This document shows, one piece after another, positions 49,700-61,658 of a DNA stretch of 64,000 nt. Made by a program: the position numbers and the translations under genes. Under the pieces are notes generated by a model, which saw only the letters and a list, made by a program, of their open reading frames with translations, was not told the DNA's origin and did not search any database. Every line of letters starts with the position of its first letter. Positions within the stretch are counted from its first letter, which is position 1. Location of the stretch: assembly GCF_037975245.1 (NCBI RefSeq), contig NC_092566.1, positions 5,518,001 through 5,582,000 of the forward strand, given 5' to 3'. Origin of the DNA: Apostichopus japonicus (lineage: Eukaryota > Echinodermata > Holothuroidea > Aspidochirotida > Stichopodidae).

Positions 49700-52600
49700 C
49701 GTCTGTTAAGGAAATATATTCATTATAAGCATGTCAAGTAATGTTCATCAAAAATTGTGACGGTTAAAGAACATTTAACTTACCACCAACTTTTAGCATG
49801 TAGAACTTCCAGCTGACAGGATGGCCAGTGTAAAGTGTTGTTTTTATTGTTTAAGTGGGGGTATGGTTGGGGTTGGCAAACGGAATTGTGTTATTCCTTA
49901 TCCCAGTATGAGTATCAACAACAAACTTTAGTAGAGGACAAGTGTTCCAATGTATGACTACTTGAGTGGAGCGCACAGTCACCTTGGTCAGCTTCCTTTA
50001 TTGTTTACTTTCATACATGTACAGTACATGTGATATTGAGTATTTATGCTGGAAATAAACTGTTTCATTTCATTTCATATTTTGGGTGATCATATGTAAC
50101 GTTTTCTTTTTCAAGGAAATTTCATGGAAGATTGTATTTATCTACTTTCCAAATAGACTGCCAGAGTGCCAGTCACCAAGAAGTAATATGCGAGATAATT
50201 AAATGTTTCAGTGAGAAACAGAAATGCACTTGAAAAGACATACTAGTCTGTAGCCATGAATTTTCTAGCAAACTTGAGCCAATTCAGATGTTTTTCAACA
50301 TATTGTTACAAACTTCAGGTCCAATTTGATTCTTTGATTCAAATTTAAACCTAGGCTTAATGATAAACAAAACAGGGAAGTACTGACAGTAGTAGTCCAT
50401 ATAATCTTCAAAATATCTGTCACCATATTTTGGCAAACTTACTTTGGAAACTGTACACTGCTAGCAATTTATTTTTATTTTACCAGCTACAGCAATTGCT
50501 CAAGGACCCATTGTTCAGTGTGTCACCAGAAAAGTATCCATAATATACAGGATTAAATACATCCCACTTATCTCTGCCAAGGATTATTCAAGGTCCGAAA
50601 ACCATACACTACAATTAGCAACATAGCTGTTCTGTTACCGTGACAAACATGATTTGTACAACACTAACCCTAGCGTAAATGCTTGTCACATAGTGAGACC
50701 TGATAAAACTAACGACTGGGTAATTGTTATCTCCAACATCTGTAACATGAACTTCACGACCTAGGCCCTATAAGTATTTTTAACAACACATAAAAATCAC
50801 GATTTTTGTTTCAGAATCTAGTTACATGTCGTTTTTATCGCGCTTACCCTCCTTCAAATGCCAAACGTTACACAGTGAAGAAGATGACCTTCGTAGGATG
50901 AACAACGTAGGCTAGCAGTTTTATAGGCCTACTGTAACCTAATCCCTAGATACGGAACCTCCTACTAGCGAAACGGCAAACTGTATCACGTACCCAGAAA
51001 GCAGTGTAAATCAACCTACCTCACACAATATTTCTTCTGGATGTGAAAGAAATTATTCTTCTCTGTCGTTTTCTGTTTCAATGAAGGCTTCAGCTTGTCC
51101 CTTACAGTGGAAACCCAGGTACTCAGCTTGACGTGTACTGTATTACCGGTTACGAAGTTGAAAGAAAGTTTACGTTAGCTGCAATTGTCAGTTATCCCTT
51201 CTGCACAATGCAGACCCCAGCTGATTGTATGTAAATTTGCTAACTACAAACTGCAGACTGTATTTCTTCCATATCATGCAAGGTAGCTGTTGTTTGACAA
51301 ATGGCCTTTACAGGTGGCATGCTCGTATGAGAGTCTACACCAATTCGGTAGGATGTTCCAAAATGCAACAGGAGAACCAAAATGCAACAGGAGAACATCT
51401 TATGTTAGCAATCAGGATCTGGTTTTGTCGTGCAAAAATCGGGCCAATTGAGGCAATTTTAGACCCGTTTAGGTCTCCTAGGAGTAGCATACGAAAATTG
51501 CTTACTACCAACTGAGTGATGTTTGTTTGTTTACAAGTGACGAAAACTTCAGGCTCTGATAGTATGCTATAATTTGGGGCCAATACAGACTACCTTTAAG
51601 GTAAAATTACCCCTGATTCTAAAATTATTATTATTGTGCAACTTCAATAGACCGCAATCAAAATACACACACGCTTAAGATATAAAGGGGAGGGCACGAT
51701 CTGAGAATTTACATTTAATCATGCTTTTGCAAGAACAAATGTTTTGAAAGTGATTTTTTTTAAACCAATTTCCTAGGATTTGGTATGAACTTCCCCCTGA
51801 GACCAGGAATTTGCCATTGTGTGGTTCCTACCAGTCATTATGATGTGCAATATTAAGGAACATTTCTTAGCTTTATCACACGTGTAATTTGTCAATTTTA
51901 ATTCTTATATTTCTTATGGCTATATTTGTGAATATTATATATTTATTTTAGTTCTTAGTCCCTTATTGTAAGGGTGTACAGGTCTCCGGGCTACAGGAAT
52001 TTGGTCTCCTTTTGTACATCCTGATCAGCTTTGTGTTTTCATATTTTGGTGTTTGTATACTCTTTTTGTGATTGGATCAAATATATAAGGAAATGAAAAA
52101 AAAAATGAAATCCTTGTTTTGGTTTAGTTTTAAAGCGCCAGTTCATTTAAATACCTCGCAATACAATATGGAAATCTGACGCTTTAAAGAGACAATAGGA
52201 TCTTCATACAAGGTAATACAATGAGGGTATCATCATGTCAGAAAAAAATTAGTCGTTGAAATGAGAACATGACTAAACATTATTTGACTTTCTGGTACAT
52301 ATGTAATCCGTCTTCCCCCCCCCCCCCCTTCCCATGCCGCATACTCAAACTTGTGTCTGGGTCCCTGCAACTAGTCAGAATTGTATTCAGCTATGGTTAT
52401 CCTCCCAACTGAAAAACAAAAGGTAACAAAAATCCAACAATTGTGTATACACATATATGTGCACCGTACAGATCGTATATTTCGTCACTGAAGCGAGTTT
52501 CACCTTTGATTTCCTTTCGAATAGTGCGTTCTGCAATTTGCACCAATCTTGAAACTGTGACAGTGAATCACAAAAAGATAGCAAGGTCGAAGGTCACCTT

Positions 52601-53625
52601 CACTGTAGATTGCGCAACACCTTGGCACGATGGCAACACTCTTCGAGCTCATAATAACAAAATTAGAGGATTAGTTTAACTGTAAAGTGACTGTAGACGA
52701 AAGGTTAGAAGATTATTAAGTTTTCAACAATACGACTGTTTGACCCTTCTATGTTTTTTTTACAGTAGTTGTAACCAAGGCAATGGTCACTGTCCTATAT
52801 CCTTCAACGACCTAAGCCTAACGTTACGGTTCACCCAGCGCTATTGAAATTGAGCTAGGCCCTAGGCTTAGTTTTAATATTATGTTACAGTTACTCTACA
52901 GTAACCAGTATGGCAGTAGCACAGGAATTCGTAATACGAAGCAGCAATTTCATTTCGGTCAAATCTAAGATGCAGAGAACAGTTTCTGAAAATACAATAC
53001 AATCAAAACCTGTCAAAAGCAAAATAAAAACTAACATTAAACTGCTTATAGCCTATCACTATCAGTTCTTTAGTTTAGAATAGAAGTTGAGTTCAATTTC
53101 ATCTTCATCTTCAATTTCGCTTAGTGCACTCGATAACACATGCAGAAACAACAAGTATGCACAGGCCTACCTTCAATATTTCTTTTCCACAAATGACAGT
53201 GTAATATAACACAATTTATTGGAAGGGAAAACCTCATATTGCTAGACCAATTAATGGAAATGTCTGGTGGAAGATATTGATTAATTGTCCTCATAGTTCT
53301 TATTTTTCTCCTTCTAACCATGTGAAAATTGTCCCCATTCGACGTCTTCTTCTTGTAGAAAGCTGGTTTACAAATTCACCAGTTTCTCACCAAATGCACC
53401 CTGTTCGAAGGCATCAATTTGGTGAATGACGTAATGCGGGCAAACAGGCAAAACGGGTGCTTGAAGTTCGCACTCCCATTTCAGCAAAAACACACTGTCG
53501 CATTTACACGCACTGGTGGTTGCCTTAATATTTATGTACACATTGCAAACGCAGTATGAAGCCTACCATGCCCAGTTGGTACATACATAGCACTACACAT
53601 ACTGTAATACACGCTCACTCTCAAA
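49700..53625. promoter_or_regulatory. Intergenic region between divergent MTTP and TRMT10A (left part)
   Basis: Should hold the MTTP leader exon and promoter, and possibly those of TRMT10A. A slightly CG-richer patch lies at 50820-51180, with a minus-strand donor-like GTAAGC at about 50845. No coding exon was found. A T-rich segment ending in an A-run at about 51900-52110 resembles a retroelement 3' end. Confidence 0.35.
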
Positions 53626-55661
53626 TAGGGTTGGGCGATATTTGCTTTTTAATGTCACGATAAATAGTTCAAAAATTATCGCGATATTTCAATAATTACG
53701 ATAATTTTTTCTTGTTGTTTTTAGTTAAAGTTAAAGTTGAAGGTTTACAGTCTTGTATGAGGCTAATGCCTCCTCACACGACTTTACAACTTAACCCCTG
53801 GTCATTGGTAACTTGTCACACCCACACACCAAAGTGTGCACAATTCAATCAGTCTCTCCTGGGACACCACAGTGCACCACATCCACGTGTCCCCTGGGGA
53901 ACTTCCCATAGGGTGCAGCCACAAGCCGGCGCACACAACTATATTTACAAGTTACCTCACAAGTCCCCATTCATACACCTGGGTGAAGAGAGGCAATGGA
54001 GATAAAGTGCCTTGCCCAAGGACACAACGCAATGATCTGGCTAGGACTCGAACCTGCAATCCTTAGATCACAAGTCCACTGCCTTAACCACTTGACCACA
54101 ACGCTCCCACAACGTTCGCGAACACACTAAAAACAACTGCCTTTTTCCCACCGGTGTTTTCGCGCAGCAAACACACCGAGCATAATGGCGTGGGGTTCAG
54201 GGGCCCGCCTTAGAGCCCCGTTGGGGTCAAGGAGTGGAACCCCTTGTGGGGGTCCAGGGGGCGAAGGACCCCAGAAAAGTTAAGTAGTTTTGCGTGTCTG
54301 GCGATAAAAAATTCGCAATTGAGGATTCAAAATACTGACTAACTTTATGAATTTAAATTGTCACGAAACTGATGAAAGTTTAAAATGACAAGTTAAAGTA
54401 GCTATATAATGTGATAAAATGAAAACAGAAGTAATCTGTCTTACAATCTTTATAAAGTTTAACTTACAAAACTGTCGATATTATGAAACAAACTACGTTC
54501 GGCAAAGCCCCCTTTCTAGACTGCCTAACAATCAGTTTACAACTGCAGTGTTTAACCGTACTTAAATATCACGGTAGGCTACATGTGCTTCCAATTTTCC
54601 CAGGTACCTTACCAAACATGTTACAACCCCCCTGTCTAACACCTGTTTGTTAACATTTTTGGCACGGTTCCAAAAAACTTTTTATGGAGTAAACTATTTT
54701 GGCTCCACTCTAGAATTAATTAGGTCAGTCAGTAAAGGATCGGTAAAGTTATGCGAAATATTATCTTAGACGTTAAAGGAAAGTAGGTAAATATCCCCGT
54801 AACATTAAGGTAAGTAAAACACACCTCAAGCCAACCGACTCCTCCGCATGAACAAAACAATCTATTCCCCATGATACACGAGGCACAGTCTATACCATAC
54901 AGACATAGCATGATATCAAGGCCCCAATAGCTACAGTATGGCCATCTTTATGAAATTAAACCCTGTAATTCCATGTTTTAGGCCACCAGGCGTGATTAAC
55001 TTAATGCTAAATATTGTTTCCATGTCCTTGTAGAAATCGTCAACTTTGCAAAATACAATTAGTTGTGTTTTTGTTGTTACGTGAGATCCGTAACCGACGA
55101 AGTGGTTAGGCTATTTACTATACACTTAACTATGGTAGGATATTATTATTTTTTTGGGGAAATTCTAGAAAATACTTTCTTTTCCCCCCGCTTTACACCA
55201 GATGTGGTCTTCTGGTTTATTCATAAATGGGTGTACTAGAGCCTTGTTTACATGACACTTGTTGCATTTAGCACGGCCACTTTCGCGTGAATTTTTTGAA
55301 AGTATTTTGCTCGATCTTTCGTAAAATTAGAAAGGTGTACCAACTTACTTTTCGTACACAATTGGTAATTTCTCTACTGATTTTCAGAGTTTTGTTCTCT
55401 ATACAGTCAATGTTGTAAAGGACGGGTTTTTTACGAAGTGCAAAAGTCAGTAAATGTAGTTGATAAACTTTATTTCTTTTCAACTTTCTTAACCATGGAA
55501 TGCTAGAATAACATTTACACATAAAATGGAGATTTTTTTTCTACATTTATTTCAAATTTCTTTCACAAGAAATTATCGTCATTTGTTCAATCCTCAAAAA
55601 ATATCGTCTTGAAAAAAAATTATCGCGATAATAATAATTTTCGATATATCGCCCAACCCTA
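53626..55661. mobile_element. 2.0-kb non-autonomous hAT-like element
   Basis: The ends are inverted repeats starting TAGGGTTGGGCGATAT (left) and ending ATATCGCCCAACCCTA (right). A perfect 8-bp duplication CTCTCAAA flanks them (53618-53625 and 55662-55669). Subterminal TTATCGCGATA-type motifs lie near both ends. No transposase ORF is visible. A SINE (53726-54108) is inserted inside, and a G-rich patch follows at about 54190-54290. Confidence 0.9.
53726..54108 (-). mobile_element. tRNA-derived SINE with conserved central domain
   Basis: On the minus strand it starts GGGAGCGTTGTGGTCAAGTG (A box region), with B box GGTTCGAGTCC, then GTGTCCTTGGGCAAGGCACT, a central segment shared by several metazoan SINE superfamilies, and ends in a short CAACTTTAACTTTAACTA tail. 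At about 383 bp it seems full length. It is nested in the hAT-like element, so it inserted later. Confidence 0.85.
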
Positions 55662-55669
55662 CTCTCAAA

Positions 55670-56611
55670 CCACAGTTCATAAACCTTTCTTCGAAATCGC
55701 TGAAATAAAATTCACTGATCAACTTTACAGAAAAAGGAAGCTTCTTTAATATTACTTGAAAAGTATTTGGAACATTGAAAGATGAAACTTGGCGGAAATG
55801 ATGTCAGAGCAGAATGTAGTACCAGGAAGCTTAGGCTTCGTAGAACTGTGCGATCGTAAACTTTACAGTAGCCTTCATGCAAACATTCTTCACATTGGAG
55901 CTGGACAGCTCAATGTAAACAAAGAAGAGACTGCTGTTCAAACTTATTTTGTGTTACACAAAGATCACAGAATCACCAATGCACTACATATATTACGGCC
56001 TTGCAATTTTGTAAAACATATATAATTTATAAGAAATTTCACCAAAAATTAAAGAAGAAATTAATCTGTATTCAAAGGTTTTTTTTGTTGTTACTACTGT
56101 AGGAACTGTATGCAGCTTGAAAACATGTTTGGAAAATTGTTTATCGTTTTTTAGGTAACTTCTAAGGGCTACCAGACTATTCTTTTAAAATATAAAAACA
56201 GAACATTTCAATTTGAATGCAACAACAAAGTTGCTGTTAAACATTTTGAGAACTTCAGATGCAAACCCAGGCTTAATATCCAGATTGAATTTCCAGCCAA
56301 CAACAGCAATATTTCTGGATGATATTAGAGTGATAGTTATGTATAAGTCAGAAAGTTGTTCCTCCTGCAAAACGTTTAAGCTCTCACTGAGTTTCTTTAT
56401 AAACTGATTGTAAATTAATCTGGGTAAATCGATCCCCACGATATGTCATCATACTATATATGTGTCCATGGTGTGAAAAAAAAGTACCTGTTATTTGTAA
56501 ATTAATATAAAACAGTCGCTTGCAATGTTAGCCATTTTTCTATTTTAATTAATGTAAAAAAATCTTCATCACTTTGTTTTGTTGCAGAGAGTGTCTCTCC
56601 ATTATTGAAAA
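55670..56611 (+). promoter_or_regulatory. Upstream flank of TRMT10A
   Basis: AT-rich. TTTGTTGCAG ends at about 56587, 24 bases before the TRMT10A ATG, and looks like the acceptor of an intron in the 5' leader. The leader exon itself was not located. Confidence 0.4.
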
Positions 56612-59600
56612 ATGGAAAACAACCTGGTATCACATAGTGGTTGTGACGACATTAGCAATCTAACTTCTATTGAGAGCAGAGTACCGGATTTGCACCCAGC
56701 AAAGTCACAGGAACCCTCATTGGTAGTGTCAACGCCACAAGCAGTGCACATTTCATCAGAGAAAGCAGGAAATGCTGAAAATGGTGATGCAGAATTAAAA
56801 CCAACTTTAACGATAAGAAATGAAGCAAATGTGGCTGGAGGTCAAGAAGTGGACAAGCCAGTATCGAAGCGGCAAATGAAACGAATGGCTAGGCATCAGA
56901 AATGGCTTGATCTTAAACCTCTGAGAAGGTAAGGAACAAATGTTTTGGGTTTTTTTTATGCTGAGGGTCAGCAAAAATAAAGTTCTCGAATAAACTGAGT
57001 ACTTATTAATCACCATGTGGGTCTCCAGGCTGATGATGTAGGCATAACTTATAACTGGAGTTTGGGTGTCGCGAAGAGTCATGACTTGTCGTGAGTCCAT
57101 AATCATACGGTCTGTTTTTGTATTCTAGCATCGTTGCTTGTAGTTGTAAGCATCCTCATTGACTCTTTACTGGTACGTGTGGCATTTTGGAAATGTAGAT
57201 ACAAGTGCAACATTAAGTAAATATTCACACTCCCGTCTCCGAGCCATTTACAGTACTTCTACTTCGTATCCACACCTTGGGAAATTTCATTTCTATTTTG
57301 TACTCTTGCTGTTGTACTTGTATTGCAAGTCTGCCAAGGTTCTGGTATTGAAAGCAACAGGCAGTGGGGGCAGAACCGGGGGGGCTTGGGGGGGCTCAGC
57401 CCCCCCAATAAAAAAGTTGAGGGGGCAAACGCATGAAAAGCCCCCCAATATTTACCAAGGCTCCGAAACGTGCATCTGCCCATTTTTCAATGCATACTTG
57501 TCGATCTGTTAGATGCACACGTATACTATATTGGTGTAATAATTTTAGTAAATGCTGGGGGGACCCTTGGCCCGTCCCCTGGCTATAGACCACATTGTCA
57601 CCCCAACCGCGTCTTCACGCCCCGTGAAAAGTGGAAGCAGTGAGTGTGAGTACCGGTAAGCGTAACACAACTTCGTCTTAGGACAATGACTTGCCGCATT
57701 TCAGCCAGTTCTCCAACATCCCCTTACTCAGTGGCGAAGCGTCCATACAGTCAGGGGCGGATCCCCCCCCCCCCTCCTGACGGACTCAAATGGACTGCTG
57801 GCGCCCTTTTCAGCTTTTCACTACGTTTTACTTATTCGCGATTATTGACTATTTTATTGCGCTCTCATCTACCTATTGACATTTGTCATATTCTGTTGGT
57901 GTAATTTTCCGACAAAATGGCGACGACACCTATTTATTCTCCGTTTATCTGCTAATTAGCAAGGCCCGGCAAGGGTCATTTCCTGCAATCTATAGAGTAT
58001 CTTTACTCAAAAATTTTCTGTACGCTCCGCGCCAACCTGTGGTGGCGCTCCGCTTAGATAGTGTCGAAAGCGCCCCTACAGACCAATCTTGCCCCCCCCT
58101 GACCAATACCCCTAGCTCCGCCACTGCCCTTACTACACTCTAGAACGTCTTTGCGAGTACACTACGAGTAATAGCTACTCTCTTAAAACACCATCGAATA
58201 TACAAATTACAATGCTTTTACAGACTTTCTCGTGCAATCTGAGAAATTGCAGGCTTGAGACCCATATTTTAGGGCTAGGTATTCGCAGCATAAAACACTC
58301 GGGAAGTGCCGTTTCCGGCCATCTGGGGGTTTGAAAAAACCCAAAATTTACTTGTACGCTCCGCGCCAACCGATGGTGGCGCTCCGCTTAGATAGTCTCC
58401 ACACATTAGCCCCCCCAATAATTTTTCCGTTCCGCCGTGCTTGGCAACCGGTTTAGTTTTCATTCCCCTAAATTTCAGGAGATAATGCCTTATTTCTACT
58501 TTCCAACAGGCTCCACTCAGTTTAGTATTATTTACATTCACATTCTTTATATAACAAGTTGTTTGAATGGAAGATTCACACTCAAGATATATAATAAATA
58601 GTTACGGTAGCCAGGTATACTGTATTTCCAAGTATGCTTCTTATAAATGTACATTGACTTGATTCTCTAGACAAAAACAGAAGGAGAAGATGAAGGATAA
58701 AAAGAGGAAACAGAAGGAAGAGAGAGAGAGACTGGGAATCGATGAAGATAGTATAAGAGGTCCCAAGCTGATCAAAATGTCGGACCCTGAAGCTAGCAAA
58801 GTATCCATTGCTATCGACTGTGGCTTTGACCACTTGATGAACGATATGGTGAGTATATTTACATCTATGTCTTACAGGTGTTTGAATAGTGTTTGAATAG
58901 TGTTTGAGTGATTGGCAGCAATCACTAAGGCTGGGAATAGGGGGTAAAATATAAAACACACAACAAACATGAACTGTGTATGATAAATGAAAGTAAAAAT
59001 AGGCTGGTCCCACATAAGACACTAGATTTGCTTAAAATGCTAGTTAATAAGCACAGGGTTATGTTGCTGTTTTCACTATAATAGTTACTGTGTGCCTTGG
59101 AACACCTTCTGTTCAATTAAACTAAGGATCTATACCCAGGTATCTCCCCCTCCCCTCCACCCCACCGATTTCAACCACATTTCTTTTCCCTCTTTTTTCC
59201 CCTACTTGTCTTCCAACTTTGTCTGCACTATATTTTTCAAATGTACACAAATGGCCTCTCTTCTGGGCAAAAATTGCTGTCCCTAGCTAAGGCTTTCTGT
59301 TCATGTCACTGTTAGAAACTTCTTATAATCTGGATTTTCACTTTTTCGGTATGAAATCTGCAGGAAGTCCGTAAGGTTGCCAAGCAGATTCAAAGATGCT
59401 ATGCGGCCAACAGACGTTCTCCGTCACCATTCCAGCTCCACCTCTGCAGTTTCAAAAGCAAGACGAAATCCTGGTTTGATGGAAGTATCCAAGGCTATTC
59501 TAACTGGGATGTAGGTATAAAAGCACCCTCCTGGTCATGTGACATGCCAGAGTATTATCAATTAATATCAATCATATCAATAAAGACAGGTATTTAACAC

Positions 59601-61658
59601 AGTATCAACTACAATGAATTTTGTAGCAAACATTTGAAACTCTTAAATTGCAGTTTTAAGTTTATAGGAGATGAAAATTTAAATACCATCTTTATCTTAA
59701 TATGACTGAGGCATTTGTTTTGACCAACTTCTCAAATATCTAAGGAGATTTTCTCTCCCTTGTAGAAGATAACAGGGTTTAAAAGTTTAAAGTAACTCAA
59801 AATTACTCCAACCATAGCTGGTAGGGGTTGTGGAAGAGTACTGAAGAAACTGATATGCTATTTCAACTTTTCAAATTTAAATTAAAAGTAGACAGGTATT
59901 TTGTGACGGATGGTGATGAGCTTTTTACAATCTCCCAATTGTTTCACAAGTATCATATTTTGGATCTGTTTTTTCACCTCCGACTAGGTCCACATTCACG
60001 ATACATCTGTCGAAGAAGCCTTTCCTAAAGAAATGGTAGTTTACCTGTCTTCAGAGTCTGAAAATGTCCTGCAGCGACTAGATCCTTCAAAGGCCTATAT
60101 TATTGGAGGGTTAGTGGATCACAATCATCAAAAGGTAATTATATATAAGCTACAGCTGCAGTTTTGGTGTTTTACTTCCTTCCTATAGGTGCTGGTGAAG
60201 ATATTCAAAAACAAAAAACATACCTTTTGACAGGAAATGAAGGTTAAACTAGCATACATTGTTATAATAGAAATGAAATAACATCATCTGTTGAAGCCAT
60301 TAAGTTTATTTTAGCTTTAAATAGTATTCAATATTATTAATGTACCACTGAAAGAGGAAACTATAAGTTACAAAAAAGGTAAAACATAGGAAAGCATGTA
60401 AAATAGATGTTAAAAAGGAAATATTTTCTTTTATTTCTGTTAAAGGGTATAACCCTTCTTTTTACTTTGCTGTTCAAGGGTTTATGCCATCAAACTGCTG
60501 TTGAGAAGGGCTGGCAGCATGCCCAACTACCCATCACTGAATTTGTAGAGATTAATGGACGGAAAGTTTTGACAATCAATCAAGGTAACAAATGTTAACC
60601 TTTAATAGGCATCTTAAAAGTTCTTAAACTTGAGTGCTAAATATACCATATGGTCTCATGTTAGAAGGGGACATTGGCATGAGTGGATGTGGTGGGTTTT
60701 TCTATTGTTCGCAGAAATCCAACTGCATTTCAAGTTAAAGTGTTGATGAGAAATGTATTGAAAAGAGAGAAAAGCGTTGTGATATTTTAATGATACCTAA
60801 CAGTTTAGAAGTTTGTCCCATCCCCTTCGCTCTCCTCTCTTTCTGCCTACACTGCAATTAAGTGCAAGACTGTTGCATTAAATAACAATATTAGTTGATC
60901 ATTATGTGTAATTTCATACAAGTATATCCTTTCTTCATATCATGTTTATCTTACACCAATTTTACTACGAAAGTGATTTATGAGGATATTCCAGTGGTTG
61001 AAGCTGATTTCGAAAGAAAATATGGCTCTGAGCTTTCTTATCAATATCTATAGAACAAATCCTGTTATTAGTTTTCACCCCAAAGATATGAATTGTAACA
61101 TTTCTAAGGAATTTTGTGAAGGTATCTCCAAATAGTGTAATGTAGTAACTGATCTGGTGAAATGGTTGGGTTTGGTGGCGCTCACTGTTCTTACGGTTTG
61201 GGCCATGATAGCTGCCATAATGGATAATAAAGTAGTTCTATGCCAGTTTAGCATGTAATTAATTAATTAACCTCTTCATATTTAATCATAGATGTCATTT
61301 TGTTATAAGTTAATTCCTTCTCTTCAGACAAAAGGCCATGATTGATGCTTTTTTCAAATTTAAGTTATTATTTGACTACTAATAGTTGACATGACTATTA
61401 TTTTTTTCCCCCCTTTTCTTATCAGTGTTTGAAATTCTTCTTGGATTTGCTTCTACTAATAACTGGAAGGACTCATTTTATCAGGTGTTACCGGCACGGA
61501 AAGTGAAGACTTACGCCCAAGACAGCTCGGCAGATAAAGCCGCTATCGGATCGGAAGAAAGAGAGGCAGGACTATCGTCAGGTGGAGCGGACCAAGAGAG
61601 AAAAGAAGAGGACAGTTGCGAGGAGATGAGGCTGATCCAAGCCAATGAGCAGTCTTGA
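56612..61658 (+). CDS. TRMT10A: tRNA (guanine-9-N1)-methyltransferase
   Basis: SPOUT-fold enzyme that uses S-adenosylmethionine to make m1G at position 9 of tRNAs, in nucleus and cytosol. Six coding exons: 56612-56928, 58671-58848, 59364-59510, 59988-60134, 60479-60584, 61426-61658; all GT-AG and in phase, 375 residues (human 339). Residues 1-95 are a poorly conserved acidic/polar leader. SKRQMKRMARHQKW (about 90-103) and the Lys/Arg-rich KMKDKKRKQKEERERL form the basic, tRNA-binding segment. The SPOUT core carries IDCGFDHLM (about 154), KQIQRCYAANRR, YLSSES, the cofactor-loop block YIIGGLVDHNHQKG with the conserved Asp near 258, HAQLPITEFVEINGRKVLTI and VFEILL. The C-terminal tail is acidic, like that of TRMT10A. 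TRMT10B or C is less likely: the sequence aligns with A throughout, and TRMT10C would have a mitochondrial leader. AATAAA occurs at about 62100. Confidence 0.95.
57355..57600. mobile_element. G/C-homopolymer-rich repeat relic in TRMT10A intron 1
   Basis: GGCAGTGGGGGCAGAACCGG, then repeated GGGGGGCT / AGCCCCCCC motifs, resembles the ends of the MITEs nearby, but no matching right end or target duplication was found. Classification is tentative. Confidence 0.4.
57729..58126. mobile_element. 398-bp hAT-type MITE in TRMT10A intron 1
   Basis: The ends are CAGTGGCGAAGC and GCTCCGCCACTG (inverted). A perfect 8-bp duplication CCCTTACT flanks them (57721-57728 and 58127-58134). The interior has a C12 tract and a GTACGCTCCGCGCCAAC, GTGGCGCTCCGCTTAGATAG block shared with 58270-58445 and with the 41163 element. 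There is no ORF. Confidence 0.9.
58270..58445. mobile_element. MITE fragment related to 41163 and 57729 elements
   Basis: Contains ACTCGGGAAGTGCCGTTTCC, GTACGCTCCGCGCCAACC and GTGGCGCTCCGCTTAGATAG, as in the two intact copies, and ends TTCCGCCGTGCTTG. The left terminus was not found. Confidence 0.7.

Noticed and set aside
51225-51583. Overlapping 96- and 82-codon ORFs in the MTTP-TRMT10A gap
   Set aside because: Open on both strands, containing a short internal duplication, with no domain or exon-like borders.
53712-54066. 97- and 76-codon plus-strand ORFs
   Set aside because: They are the reverse strand of the tRNA-derived SINE.
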